Assembly (NCBI RefSeq): GCF_001429285.1 | Contig: NZ_LMJJ01000040.1 | Coordinates: 416,281 to 480,280 of the forward strand | Length of the DNA stretch: 64,000 nucleotides | Origin: Ensifer sp. Root278 | Lineage (GTDB): Bacteria > Pseudomonadota > Alphaproteobacteria > Rhizobiales > Rhizobiaceae | Direction: 5' to 3' | Shown here: positions 42,736-51,338 of the stretch, piece by piece | Numbering within the stretch: the stretch's first letter is position 1 | How the letters are laid out: every line of letters begins with the position of its first letter | Program-made: the position numbers and the translations under genes | The notes under the pieces: generated by a model | The model's database searches: none | Told to the model about the DNA's origin: nothing | Seen by the model: only the letters and a program-made list of their open reading frames with translations

Positions 42736-43119
42736 CTAGCCGTTGTAGACGACTGAAATCTTGTTTCCGGATGGATCGCGCATGTAGGCGGAGTACCAGT
42801 CGGGCCCATAGTGTGGACGCGGCCCGGGTGCGCCTTCGTCCGCCCCGCCATTGATCATGGCGGCCTGGTAGAAAGCATCCACCTCCGCGGGCGACTTGGC
42901 CATGAACCCGACCATGGAGCCGTTTCCGGCGGTCGCCGGCTCACCGTCAAAAGGTTTGCAGACCCACAGGACAAAGCCTTTGCCGGCTCCGCCTTCGGAA
43001 TAGGCGCGCCAGTCCGGAAACTCTATGTGCTTGCTCCATCCGATGGTCGCGAGAATTGCGTCATAGAAGGCATTCGAGCGGGCGCAGTCCAAGGCACCCA
43101 CGGTCAAATAAGCGCTCAT
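42736..43119 (-). CDS. VOC-family glyoxalase-like protein
   Basis: A 127-residue single-unit glyoxalase/VOC protein. The N-terminal half starts YLTVGALDCARSNAFYDAIL and the C-terminal half ends DWYSAYMRDPSGNKISVV, where the final strand supplies a conserved acidic or basic metal ligand. Typical of small lactoylglutathione-lyase-like proteins of unknown substrate. AAAGGGGGAC precedes the ATG at 43119. It lies between the drug exporter and the NmrA-like gene with no operon partner. Confidence 0.9.
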   Translation of the reverse strand: MSAYLTVGALDCARSNAFYDAILATIGWSKHIEFPDWRAYSEGGAGKGFVLWVCKPFDGEPATAGNGSMVGFMAKSPAEVDAFYQAAMINGGADEGAPGPRPHYGPDWYSAYMRDPSGNKISVVYNG

Positions 43120-43270
43120 AATGTCCCCCTTTCTCCGGTGGTGAAGGTGGGGGGAATGCATAGCGCATCATACTGAACATAACAAGAACAAAATGTGGCG
43201 ACGGCGACTGACAAGATCCTGCTGCCGGGGCGGAAGACGCAATTGGGCATCTCCCTCGTCGCAATCTGGG

Positions 43271-43293
43271 AGCCCGGCACGGATGGCCGGGCT
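43271..43293. terminator. Hairpin between two minus-strand genes
   Basis: AGCCCGGC and GCCGGGCT form a perfect 8-bp stem around a 7-base loop, 28 bp downstream of the NmrA-like stop. It is likely a terminator for that gene, though the T-run is weak. Confidence 0.55.
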
Positions 43294-43320
43294 CGCGTCG
43301 TTTCGGACCGGATTCCTTCC

Positions 43321-44205
43321 TCAGCCGGCAAGTCTCGCCTTGCTCGCTTCCAGGAAAGCGCCGAGCTTTACCGGCGTTGCACCCGTCAGAGACGTCACGT
43401 CGTTCGTGACCATGTTGATATGGCCTTCGCGGGTGTTGGCGTCGAAGGAGACGACGATCGGGATGAGGAAGTCCGGCAGGCCGGCGCCCTTCAGGCCGCC
43501 TGCGAGCGCCTCGTCCGAGATGTGCACGACATCGAGCCGCTTGCCGGTCGCCTTGGCGACGAGGGCCGCGATCTCGTCGGTCGAGCGCAGCTCGCCGCCG
43601 GTCAACGTATAGGTGCGGCTCTCGTTCACAGCTGAGGCAAGCGCAGCGGCGGCTGCCCTGGCGGCATCGGCGCGGGCGATGTGGGCGAGGCGGCCTTCGC
43701 CGGACGAGGAATACCATTGCCCGGTCTCAAGCGCGTGCGGCAGGGCCATGAACAGGTTCTCCATGTACCAGCCGTTTCGCAGGATGGTGTAGGGGATGCC
43801 GGTCGCCTTGATGGCGTTTTCGGTGCCGAGATGATCGGGCGCGAAGGGGATCACCGATGTCTCGGGGCTGGGCATGGAGGTGTAGAGGATATGCTTGGCG
43901 CCGGCCTTCTTCGCAGCTGCCACGGCGGCGAGGTGCTGCTTCAGGCGCTTGCCCGGCTGATCCAGCGCGTCGGTCGAGATGATCAGGATCCGGTCGGCGC
44001 CGGCAAAGGCCTTGTCGAGCGAGGCCGGGTCGTCGAAATCGGCGACGCGGGCCTGAACGCCCTTGGCCGTGTAGTCGGCAAGCTTCGCCGTGTCACGGCT
44101 GGTGGCGATGATCCTCGCCGGCTCGACGCCGGAGCCAAGAAGCTGGTCGAGCACGAGCTTGCCGAGCTGGCCGGTCGCGCCGGTGACGAGCAATGTATCG
44201 GACAT
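43321..44205 (-). CDS. NmrA-like NAD(P)H-binding quinone reductase (QorB-like)
   Basis: A 294-residue atypical short-chain dehydrogenase of the NmrA/QorB (YtfG) type. The dinucleotide loop GATGQLG is at residues 9-15. The segment HILYTSMPSPETS and the substrate side TILRNGWYMENLF are characteristic; the catalytic Tyr of classical SDRs is missing as usual in this branch. Probable role: NAD(P)H-dependent quinone reduction. It is divergent from an HxlR-type gene, the arrangement known for qorB-qorR pairs, so redox control is likely. GGAAAG precedes the ATG. Confidence 0.92.
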   Translation of the reverse strand: MSDTLLVTGATGQLGKLVLDQLLGSGVEPARIIATSRDTAKLADYTAKGVQARVADFDDPASLDKAFAGADRILIISTDALDQPGKRLKQHLAAVAAAKKAGAKHILYTSMPSPETSVIPFAPDHLGTENAIKATGIPYTILRNGWYMENLFMALPHALETGQWYSSSGEGRLAHIARADAARAAAAALASAVNESRTYTLTGGELRSTDEIAALVAKATGKRLDVVHISDEALAGGLKGAGLPDFLIPIVVSFDANTREGHINMVTNDVTSLTGATPVKLGAFLEASKARLAG

Positions 44206-44349
44206 GGTCTTTCCTTTTCCTCTAAACCTGAGACGGGATGGCCGCGGGAGATCGCCCGCACTTTCCTCGCTCGTCGTTGATGCCGGCGGCCTGGGAGGTC
44301 GCCGGCACATGGTCTCTTTTTGAGACTTGCTCTTATCTCGTAATCTCGG

Positions 44350-44359
44350 TACAGCTGTA
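44350..44359. promoter_or_regulatory. Possible HxlR operator
   Basis: The perfect palindrome TACAGCTGTA stands in the 199-bp gap between the NmrA-like and HxlR-type genes, 46 bp before the HxlR start. A related GGTTACAG and GGGTACC lie closer to it. Confidence 0.4.
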
Positions 44360-44404
44360 AAGGAGGCAGTTTTTTCTGCTGTGGTTACAGGAAGGGTACC
44401 GCCT

Positions 44405-44809
44405 ATGAACAAGCTGACCGGGGAAGTGAAGGGCAAGCGCGTGGCGATCGTCTGCGGCGTTCCGATGGACATGGAGAACTGCCCCGTGCGCGACGTCATG
44501 GACAATATCGGCGGCAAGTGGAACTCGCTGATGATCCTGTCGCTGGCCGACGGTCCCTTGCGTTTCTCGCAGCTTCGCCGGCTGATCCCCGACATTTCCC
44601 AGCGCATGCTGACCCAGACGCTGCGCGACCTGCAGCGCGACGGCTACATTCACCGCACCGTCTTTCCGACCCAGCCGCCGAGCGTGGAATATGCGCTGAC
44701 CGATCTCGGCCGCTCGCTGCTTGGCCTGCTCAAGCATTTCGTCGACTGGTCACTGGAAAACCACGGAGCGATCCGCGCGGCACGCGAGGTGTACGACGCG
44801 GAGGCGTAG
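44405..44809 (+). CDS. HxlR-family redox regulator
   Basis: A 134-residue HxlR/MarR-like winged-helix protein. The sensing cysteine lies in the N-terminal [19 protein letters not shown] motif (Cys25), where the first Cys of the family is oxidised by quinones or diamide; a second Cys is near residue 16. The recognition helix reads [18 protein letters not shown]. It is divergent from the QorB-like gene and very likely represses it until oxidised. The ATG at 44405 has AGGAAGG upstream, and earlier codons are not conserved in type. Confidence 0.93.
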   Translation: MNKLTGEVKGKRVAIVCGVPMDMENCPVRDVMDNIGGKWNSLMILSLADGPLRFSQLRRLIPDISQRMLTQTLRDLQRDGYIHRTVFPTQPPSVEYALTDLGRSLLGLLKHFVDWSLENHGAIRAAREVYDAEA

Positions 44810-44906
44810 TGCGTTTCCCTGCCGGTGCGAAATTCGCCGTGGGGGCCAATTCATTGGTGCATGCGGCGCTTTCTCTCTCGTTCCGGGCTTTCGCTAGCGA
44901 AGTTTG

Positions 44907-45077
44907 CCCCTCACCCTAACCCTCTCCCCGCGGGCGGGGAGAGGGGACGTGGACGATGGCCGCCTTCCAACCAGGACTGCTGTCAGAGCATGCCGCAGTG
45001 GTGTGAAGCGAGCGGGTGCCGCGAGTCTCCTTCGCCCCGCTTGCGGGGAGAAGGTGGCCGGCAGGCCGGATGAGGGG
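44907..45077. repeat. Composite palindromic intergenic repeat, copy 3
   Basis: Layout as in the copies at 16104 and 17519: CCCCTCACCCTAACCC with a GCGGGGAG hairpin, about 80 bp of unique sequence, then a CGCCCCGC/GCGGGGAG hairpin and GGCCGGATGAGGGG. It fills the gap between the HxlR-type gene and the FAD monooxygenase. Confidence 0.85.
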
Positions 45078-45176
45078 CGGTTGCGAGGCGCGACCTCGTG
45101 TCCCGTCGTGCAGACTTGCCCTAGCGCCTTGATTTTCCCTATAGTTTCGTCGACTTCCACGTCACCTCGGGGACCC

Positions 45177-46457
45177 ATGAAGACACTTGATATCGGCATT
45201 GCGGGCGCTGGCCCGGCGGGGCTCGCGGCGGCGCTGATGTTGTCGCGGCAGGGGCATCGGGTGGAAATCCTCGAACGCTTCGACGTGGCCTCGCCGGTCG
45301 GTTCCGGCCTGATGCTGCAGCCGACGGGACTGACGGTGCTGAACGCGCTCGATCTGCTGCCGTCCATGCTTGCCCTCGGCAGCCGGATCGACCGACTCTA
45401 TGGCGCCGACGCAAAATCCGGCCGCACTGTTCTCGACGTGCGCTACGACGCAATTGCCGGTGGCCGCTTCGGGCTGGCGGTGCAGCGGGCGGCGCTTTTC
45501 AACACGCTGCATGATGCCGTGATCGCCGCCGGTTTGCCGGTTCGCACCGGCGTCACGCTCGCTGATGTTCGAATGGCCGGTGGCAAGGCCGTGCTTCTGG
45601 ATGCAGAGCGGCGGGAGACGGGCGCCTATGATCTGGTGATCGACGCGAGCGGTGCGGGCTCGACGCTATCGGCCGGCTCCGCTGTCGCGCCCAAAGTGCG
45701 CGAGCTCACCTATGGTGCCTTCTGGGCTACGCTCGACAGCGACGGGCTCGTCCATGATCCCCACGCCCTGGTGCAGCGCTACGACCGGGCGCGGGTGATG
45801 ATCGGTATCCTGCCGGCGGGCAGGGCGCAGGTCGGCGAGAAGGAGCGTGTCGCCTTCTTCTGGAGCCTGAGGGTCGCGGATGCGGACAGGGTACGGGAGG
45901 CTGGGCTCGACCGATGGAAGGCGCGTATCCTCGACTACTGGCCGGATTGTGCGCCCTTGCTCGATCAGGTCGCCGACTGGGAGCAACTGACGCTGGCGCG
46001 CTATGCGCATCGCACCATGCGCCCGCTCGCCTCCGGCCGTATCGCCTTCCTCGGCGACAGTGCACATTCGACGAGCCCGCAGCTCGGGCAGGGGGCGAAC
46101 ATGGCGCTTCTCGACGTGGCGGCGCTGGCGCATGCGCTGGAGACCACGCCGGATCTTAATTGCGCCCTTGCCACCTATGCTGCCGCGCGGCGCAATCATG
46201 TCGCGCTGTTCCAGCTTCTGTCGCTGGCCTTTACGCCGTTCTACCAGTCGGACTCGGCACTTCTCGCCTGGCTGCGCGACCGGCTGGTCGCGACGATCGC
46301 CCGCACGCCGCCGATGCAGGCGCTGCTCGCCTCGATCGTCTCGGGCACGCTGATCGATCCCTTCGCGCCGGCCGGGCTTGCCGAATGCGATTGGCAGGCG
46401 TTCGGCGCGCGCCCGGACGGCCTGCTGCGATCCGCCTCGGACGCGATTTCCGCCTGA
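45177..46457 (+). CDS. FAD-dependent aromatic-ring monooxygenase-like protein
   Basis: A 426-residue PHBH-fold flavoprotein. The FAD dinucleotide motif GAGPAGLAAAL is at residues 9-19; the DG-like strand has YDLVIDASGAGS near 150; the second FAD motif GRIAFLGDSAHSTSPQLGQGANMAL is near 290. It resembles the UbiH/salicylate-hydroxylase-type enzymes acting on aromatic or quinone-like substrates. It leads a three-gene set with a VOC protein and a NIPSNAP protein, spaced by 62 bp and a one-base overlap. The substrate cannot be read from sequence. Confidence 0.92.
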   Translation: MKTLDIGIAGAGPAGLAAALMLSRQGHRVEILERFDVASPVGSGLMLQPTGLTVLNALDLLPSMLALGSRIDRLYGADAKSGRTVLDVRYDAIAGGRFGLAVQRAALFNTLHDAVIAAGLPVRTGVTLADVRMAGGKAVLLDAERRETGAYDLVIDASGAGSTLSAGSAVAPKVRELTYGAFWATLDSDGLVHDPHALVQRYDRARVMIGILPAGRAQVGEKERVAFFWSLRVADADRVREAGLDRWKARILDYWPDCAPLLDQVADWEQLTLARYAHRTMRPLASGRIAFLGDSAHSTSPQLGQGANMALLDVAALAHALETTPDLNCALATYAAARRNHVALFQLLSLAFTPFYQSDSALLAWLRDRLVATIARTPPMQALLASIVSGTLIDPFAPAGLAECDWQAFGARPDGLLRSASDAISA

Positions 46458-46519
46458 GCAGTCGACGAATCCTGTATCGAGGGCAACGGGATGGCGGATG
46501 GAGGGATGGAGAAATTGCG

Positions 46520-46900
46520 ATGACCGAAAGCGTGGCGGCCATACTGGTGCATGTTCCCGACACGGAAGCGGGGCTCGCCTGGTATCAGCGTGCTTTCCCA
46601 ACGGCACAACGCCGGTGGCTTCAGGCGTTCGACTTCGCCTATCTCAAGGTCGGCACGGTGGATCTCGAAATCGTTCAGGCGGACGAGAAGGTGGCGAGTG
46701 GTGCCGCAGGTTCCGTCGTCTACTGGGCGGTCGAGGACTTCGACCGGGCGCTTGCCCATTTCGAAGCGCTCGGCGCACCTCTCTATCGTGGACCGATGGC
46801 GATCCAGGAGGGGCTCTGGATGTGCCAGGTGCGCGATCCCTGGGGCAATTGCATCGGCCTTCGCGGTCCGAGAACCGGATATAAGAGAGAGGAAGCCTGA
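46520..46900 (+). CDS. VOC-family protein
   Basis: A 126-residue glyoxalase-like protein. It opens AAILVHVPDTEAGLAWYQRAFP and closes VRDPWGNCIGLRGP, the paired beta-alpha-beta units of the VOC fold. GGAGAAATTG precedes the ATG. It lies after the FAD monooxygenase and overlaps the NIPSNAP gene by one base (TGATG), so all three may handle the same compound. Metal ligands of true glyoxalase I are not obvious; binding or isomerase roles are open. Confidence 0.9.
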   Translation: MTESVAAILVHVPDTEAGLAWYQRAFPTAQRRWLQAFDFAYLKVGTVDLEIVQADEKVASGAAGSVVYWAVEDFDRALAHFEALGAPLYRGPMAIQEGLWMCQVRDPWGNCIGLRGPRTGYKREEA

Positions 46901-47265
46901 TGCCGGATAGTCCCGTCACCTGTGAAATCCGCTACCGGCTCGCGCAGGGCCGGATGACGGAGTTCGATGCCTATGCCCAAACCTGGATGACGCTCATCGA
47001 GCGGCACGGCGGAACGCACCACGGCTATTTTGTCCCGCGCGAAAAGCCCGAGGGCATCGGCACGAGCTTTCCCGGCCTTGGTGAAGAGGGCGCTGGCGAT
47101 GTCGCCATCGCGCTCTTTACCTTTCCGGACGAGGCGGCTTACCGCCGCTATCGCCGTGACGTTGCCAGCGATCCGGACGGCATCGCGGCCAATGCGCGTT
47201 ACGCGGACGATCCGCCGTTCATCAGCTACGAGCGCATCTTCCTGCAGCCGCTTCCAAGAAAATGA
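46900..47265 (+). CDS. NIPSNAP-family protein
   Basis: A 121-residue protein of the NIPSNAP family, a dimeric alpha-beta barrel. It starts with the strand TCEIRYRLAQGRMTEFDAYAQTW and contains HHGYFVPREKP and the FTFPDEAAYRRYRRDVASDPDG segment typical of the family. Bacterial members are small, of unknown function, and often sit with monooxygenases, as here. Translation is coupled to the VOC gene by one shared base. It converges on the racemase gene. Confidence 0.93.
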   Translation: MPDSPVTCEIRYRLAQGRMTEFDAYAQTWMTLIERHGGTHHGYFVPREKPEGIGTSFPGLGEEGAGDVAIALFTFPDEAAYRRYRRDVASDPDGIAANARYADDPPFISYERIFLQPLPRK

Positions 47266-47326
47266 CTGGACGCACAGCGGAGGGCGGATTTCCCGCCCTG
47301 CGTTTGCACCCGTTTCTCGGTCCCGT

Positions 47327-48040
47327 TCAGGCAGCCCGTGCCAGCAACGCGCCCTCGAGCGCAAACTCGACGGCAGCGTCCGCGTGGATCGCGGTGGAAT
47401 CGAAGCCCGGCAGCGGCAGGGCCCTGGGGTCGAGGGTCAGGCAGATCTCGGTGCAGCCGAGGATGACGGCGTCCGCGCCTTCCGCCTCGGCCTTGTCGAT
47501 CAGGTCGATCAACGCCCTGCGGGAAGAGCGCAGCACCTTGCCGGCGCAGAGTTCGTCAAAGATGACGTTGTGGACGAGCGTCCGGCCATCCGCGTCCGGC
47601 ACCATGATGTCGATGCCGTGGCTCCGCATGCGCTCTGCGTAGAAGCCGTGCTCCATGGTATAGCGGGTGGCGAGCAGCAGCGGCTTGCGGCTGCCGGCGG
47701 CCTTGAGGCGGAGCGCCGTCTCGTCGATGATGTTGATCAGCGGGATGTTCACCGCCGCCTGCACCGCGTCTGCGATCAGGTGCATGGTGTTGGTGCAGAT
47801 CAGCACGCAATCGGCGCCGGCCGCTTCCAGGCCACGGGCGACATCGGCAAGCCGCTTGGCGGCATCATCCCAGCGGCCAGCCTTCTGCAGGTCGACGATC
47901 GACTGGAAGTCGACGGAATGCAGCAGCACCTCGGCCGAGTGCAGCGCGCCCAGGCGCTCGCGAACCGCCTCGTTGACCATGCGATAATAGACCACCGAGC
48001 TTTCGAAGCTCATACCGCCGATCAGACCAATCTTGCGCAT
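47327..48040 (-). CDS. Aspartate/glutamate racemase family protein
   Basis: A 237-residue cofactor-independent amino-acid racemase. The two catalytic cysteines are Cys82 in CTNTMH and Cys196 in GCTEI, facing each other across the active site; GGMSFESSVVYYR at the start is the aspartate racemase signature. It converts L- to D-aspartate or a similar amino acid. The ATG at 48040 is preferred over 48046 because AGAGGA is better spaced. It is divergent from an Lrp-type regulator that is likely to control it. Confidence 0.93.
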   Translation of the reverse strand: MRKIGLIGGMSFESSVVYYRMVNEAVRERLGALHSAEVLLHSVDFQSIVDLQKAGRWDDAAKRLADVARGLEAAGADCVLICTNTMHLIADAVQAAVNIPLINIIDETALRLKAAGSRKPLLLATRYTMEHGFYAERMRSHGIDIMVPDADGRTLVHNVIFDELCAGKVLRSSRRALIDLIDKAEAEGADAVILGCTEICLTLDPRALPLPGFDSTAIHADAAVEFALEGALLARAA

Positions 48041-48163
48041 CGCCATTCCTCTTTCCCTTTATGGCGCGCCGGGCACGCCGTTGTTCGATGGCCAGAACTA
48101 TGCGGCCGAAGCCGCCGGAATGGTTCGCTTTGTTCGCGAGAGGAATGCCGTTCGGCGCGAAAA

Positions 48164-48193
48164 ATTTGCGCATAGAGGTAAATTTGTGCAAAT
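48164..48193. promoter_or_regulatory. Operator-like inverted repeat between racemase and Lrp genes
   Basis: ATTTGCGCA and TGTGCAAAT pair at eight of nine positions across 12 bp, in an AT-rich patch of the 191-bp gap. Position and AT-richness fit Lrp/AsnC binding. It lies 39 bp before the regulator start. Confidence 0.55.
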
Positions 48194-48231
48194 ATATACG
48201 GCATTGAATCGCATTGGGTGGAGGGATCGGC

Positions 48232-48696
48232 GTGCTTGACGAGAGAGACAGGAAGCTGCTTGGGCTGTTGCAGCAGGATGCCAGCGTCGCGGTCGGCGAA
48301 TTGGCAGAGCGGGTCAATCTTTCGCTTTCCGCCTGTTCGCGCCGCATCCAGCGGCTGGAGGAGGCGGGTTACATCGCCAGGCGGATCGTCGTGCTCGACC
48401 GCGAGCGCATGGGCGTGCCGACCACCGTCTTCGCGCTGATCAAGACGGCGCATCATTCGGACGAGTGGATCGAGACGTTCCGCCGCGCGATCAGCGATAT
48501 CCCTGAAATCGTCGAGGCACATCGATTGACGGGAAACCATGACTATATCGTCAAGGTCGTGCTGCCGCGCGTCGAGCACTACGACGTGGTCTACAAGCAG
48601 ATCGTGCGAAAGGTGGAGCTCTTCGACGTTTCCGCCTCGATCTCGATGGAAATCCTGAAGAGCGGCACGGCGGTGCCGGTCGATTATGCGGAGTAA
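48232..48696 (+). CDS. Lrp/AsnC-family regulator
   Basis: A 154-residue Lrp-type regulator. The winged helix is at residues 4-60 (DERDRKLLGLLQQDASVAVGELAERVNLSLSACSRRIQRL, described in parts), and the C-terminal RAM domain at 70-150 (AHRLTGNHDYIVKVVLP) binds an amino acid. GTG start at 48232 after GGAGGG. It is divergent from the racemase and 6 bp upstream of a cysteine hydrolase, so it probably senses an amino acid handled by both. Confidence 0.95.
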   Translation: MLDERDRKLLGLLQQDASVAVGELAERVNLSLSACSRRIQRLEEAGYIARRIVVLDRERMGVPTTVFALIKTAHHSDEWIETFRRAISDIPEIVEAHRLTGNHDYIVKVVLPRVEHYDVVYKQIVRKVELFDVSASISMEILKSGTAVPVDYAE

Positions 48697-48702
48697 GAAT
48701 CA

Positions 48703-49296
48703 ATGACGGATGAGGCAAACGAGGCGAGCACCGCGAACGAAGGCGACGTTGCCGATGCGCTTGTGGTCGTCGATGTCCAGCGCGCTTTCATCTCCGGGCC
48801 GGAGGCGGTGCCCGGCCATGTCGGCCTTCAGCGCGCCGTCGGGGTTCTGTTGCGGCAGGCTCGTGCGGCAGGCGTGCCGGTGATCTTCCTGCAGAATGAC
48901 GGACCCGAGGGTGCCTCCGACGAGCCGGAGACCGACGGCTGGCAGCTCTTCTTTTCGGCGGAGGCGGAAGAGGCGGTGGTGCGCAAACTGAAGGACGACG
49001 GTTTCGATGGCACCGACCTTGAGGATCTGTTGCGGGAGCGAGAGATCGAAACGATCGCAATTTGCGGCATGCTCTCGGAGATGTGCCTGGCGGCGACGGC
49101 CCGCACGGCGATCGCCAAGGGCTTCACCGTGATCCTCGCCAACGACGCCCATGCCACCTATGACGTGCCGCCCGGTCCCGGCCGCTCGCCGATGGTGCCG
49201 GCGCGTCTGGCCGCGCGCGCGGCCGAATGGTCGCTCGGTGACGAGATCGTGCTGGTGGACGCGGCCGACGAGATCACCTTCGCGACAAGGCCTTGA
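48703..49296 (+). CDS. Isochorismatase-like cysteine hydrolase
   Basis: A 197-residue hydrolase of the isochorismatase fold. The triad can be traced: Asp24 in VVVDVQRAF, a Lys near residue 95-97 in VVRKLKDDGF, and Cys128 in CGMLSEMCLAATARTA. Substrates of such enzymes include nicotinamide, N-carbamoyl amino acids and other amides. It follows the Lrp-type gene by 6 bp and is probably co-transcribed with it. An amide or carbamoyl amino-acid substrate would fit a racemase neighbour, but this is inference. Confidence 0.9.
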   Translation: MTDEANEASTANEGDVADALVVVDVQRAFISGPEAVPGHVGLQRAVGVLLRQARAAGVPVIFLQNDGPEGASDEPETDGWQLFFSAEAEEAVVRKLKDDGFDGTDLEDLLREREIETIAICGMLSEMCLAATARTAIAKGFTVILANDAHATYDVPPGPGRSPMVPARLAARAAEWSLGDEIVLVDAADEITFATRP

Positions 49297-49421
49297 TCGC
49301 CGGCCGTTCTTGACTTTTTGCAAGGGTGACATGAGGTGGCTGCGCTTGTCCTTGCTGACCACAACCCCAATCTTGTGGCATGTCCAATAGAAGGCCGGCT
49401 GGGAGCCAGCTGGAAGCAAAC

Positions 49422-50690
49422 ATGCAGGACAGGCATCATGTGGTCGTCGTTGGCGGCGGGTTCGGCGGATTGCAGCTCGTCAAAGGGCTCGCCGGCGCGC
49501 CGGTTCGCATCACCCTCATCGACCGGCGTAACCACCATCTTTTCCAGCCCTTGCTCTATCAGGTGGCAACGACGCTGATCGCCACCTCGGAAATCGCCTG
49601 GCCGATCCGCAGCCTTTGGCGCGACCGGCCGGAGGTGACGACGCTGCTCGGCGAGGTGACGGATGTGGACGCGGCCGAAAAGGCGGTCGTTCTCAGGGAC
49701 GGCAAGCGCATCGGCTACGATACGCTGGTGTTGGCGACCGGGGCGACGCATGCCTATTTCGGCCATGACGAATGGGAGCCCTTCGCCCCCGGCCTGAAGA
49801 CGCTGGAGGACGCGACGACGATCCGCCGCCGCGTGCTGCTCGCCTTCGAGCGCGCCGAGCTGGAAGAGGATCCGGATGCCCGCGCAGCGCTCCTGACCTT
49901 CACCGTCATCGGTGCCGGCCCGACGGGCGTCGAGCTTGCCGGCATCATCGCCGAGATGGCGCATCGCACGCTTCCAGACGAATTTCGCCGCATCGATACG
50001 CGGCAAACGCGCGTGCTCCTGGTCGAGGCGGGTCCGCGCATTCTCGCTGCGTTCAGCGAGGATCTCTCGGCCTATGCGGTCAAGGAACTGGAGCGCCTCG
50101 GCGTCGAGGTTCGCACCGGCACGCCGGTGACATCCTGCACCGAAGAGGGCGTGATGATCGGCGCGGAATTCGTCGCCAGCCGCACGCTCGTCTGGGCTGC
50201 GGGCGTCCAGGCGTCACCCGCCGCCCGCTGGCTTGATATCGCCGCCGACCGCGCCGGTCGGGCGATCGTCGGCGCCGATCTGACTGCACCCGATCATCCC
50301 GATGTCTTCGTCATCGGCGACACGGCTTCGGTTACCTATGACGGCGGCAAGCCGGTGCCGGGCATTGCGCCCGCCGCCAAGCAGCAGGGCGCCTATGTGG
50401 CCGATGTCATCCGCGCGCGGCTTGCAGGCGACAATCCGCCCGCCGATTTCCGCTACCGCCACCAGGGCAGCCTCGCCACCATCGGCCGCCGCGCCGCGAT
50501 CATCGATTTCGGCCGGTTCAAGCTGAAGGGCGCGCTTGCATGGTGGATCTGGGGCATCGCCCACATCTACTTCCTGATCGGCACGCGCAGCCGCTTCGCG
50601 GTCGCCTGGAGCTGGTTCTGGACCTATCTCAGCGGCCAGCACAGCGCCCGGCTGATCACCCAGAAGGAGACGTTGAAGGAGAAGGGCTGA
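49422..50690 (+). CDS. ndh: Type II NADH:quinone oxidoreductase
   Basis: A 422-residue single-subunit NADH dehydrogenase that feeds electrons to the quinone pool without pumping protons. The FAD motif GGGFGGLQLV is at residues 10-19, with HHLFQPLLYQVAT typical of NDH-2; the NADH motif is IGAGPTGVELAG near 165; the second FAD motif VFVIGDTA is near 296; the quinone segment KQQGAYVA follows. A C-terminal amphipathic stretch (WWIWGIAHIYFLIGTRSR) anchors it to the inner membrane. The ATG at 49422 fits. It is a stand-alone gene. Confidence 0.94.
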   Translation: MQDRHHVVVVGGGFGGLQLVKGLAGAPVRITLIDRRNHHLFQPLLYQVATTLIATSEIAWPIRSLWRDRPEVTTLLGEVTDVDAAEKAVVLRDGKRIGYDTLVLATGATHAYFGHDEWEPFAPGLKTLEDATTIRRRVLLAFERAELEEDPDARAALLTFTVIGAGPTGVELAGIIAEMAHRTLPDEFRRIDTRQTRVLLVEAGPRILAAFSEDLSAYAVKELERLGVEVRTGTPVTSCTEEGVMIGAEFVASRTLVWAAGVQASPAARWLDIAADRAGRAIVGADLTAPDHPDVFVIGDTASVTYDGGKPVPGIAPAAKQQGAYVADVIRARLAGDNPPADFRYRHQGSLATIGRRAAIIDFGRFKLKGALAWWIWGIAHIYFLIGTRSRFAVAWSWFWTYLSGQHSARLITQKETLKEKG

Positions 50691-50860
50691 GGGGTTCTTT
50701 GCCGCATGATTCCAGCCGACCGGAGGGCAAACATGCGGCAACTCCGAAAGGGCGACAGCGCTGCGCGTCGGCAAAGGCGTGCAGTGCTGCAGAATTGCAC
50801 TTTCTGGATGGTGCTCTGATCTCTATGTTCCCGTCTCATTTCAGGGAGTCGGGGATCCAG

Positions 50861-51313
50861 ATGACGAGACATCAGCGCTTGGGCTGCCTTTATGCCATGG
50901 CCTTCACGCTTGCCGGTTTCAGTGCTCCGGCTGCCGAAGCCGCGCCGTCCTGCCCCAAGATCAGCTACTCGGCGGAACGGGCCCGGCTGCAAAAGGTGCT
51001 CTCGGCGAATGCGTTCCCACGGGACGAAACCGCCTTCCTGCTGAGGGGTGTGGATCAACAGCTGAAGGAAATGCCCCAAATCCGCCTGAACGCACACGGC
51101 GCTGAATGCGGCATTCAGGCGGTACGTGCGCTCGTCCTGGGGTGCGTGAACAAAACACTCCCTGAGATGTTGGAGACGACGTCCAGGCCGAGCGCCAAAT
51201 CCGGACAGGCCTATTGGGACAAAGCGAATGTTTCTCGTCGCGAAGCGGCCCTGATCGGGGTCACCCATGCGTGCCGCAGCGCGGCGATGGAAACATTCCT
51301 CTCAGGCTCGTGA
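50861..51313 (+). CDS. Small secreted protein of unknown function
   Basis: A 150-residue exported protein: signal peptide (CLYAMAFTLAGFSAPAAEAAP) then a mature domain with four cysteines (SCPKIS, AECG, LGCVN, HACRS), probably paired in disulphides, and mostly helical. The ATG at 50861 is preceded by GGGGATCC; an earlier ATG at 50825 is less convincing. No known family recognised. It converges on the methyltransferase gene. Confidence 0.75.
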   Translation: MTRHQRLGCLYAMAFTLAGFSAPAAEAAPSCPKISYSAERARLQKVLSANAFPRDETAFLLRGVDQQLKEMPQIRLNAHGAECGIQAVRALVLGCVNKTLPEMLETTSRPSAKSGQAYWDKANVSRREAALIGVTHACRSAAMETFLSGS

Positions 51314-51338
51314 CGCGAGGGTGGGCCAAAGTGGCTAC

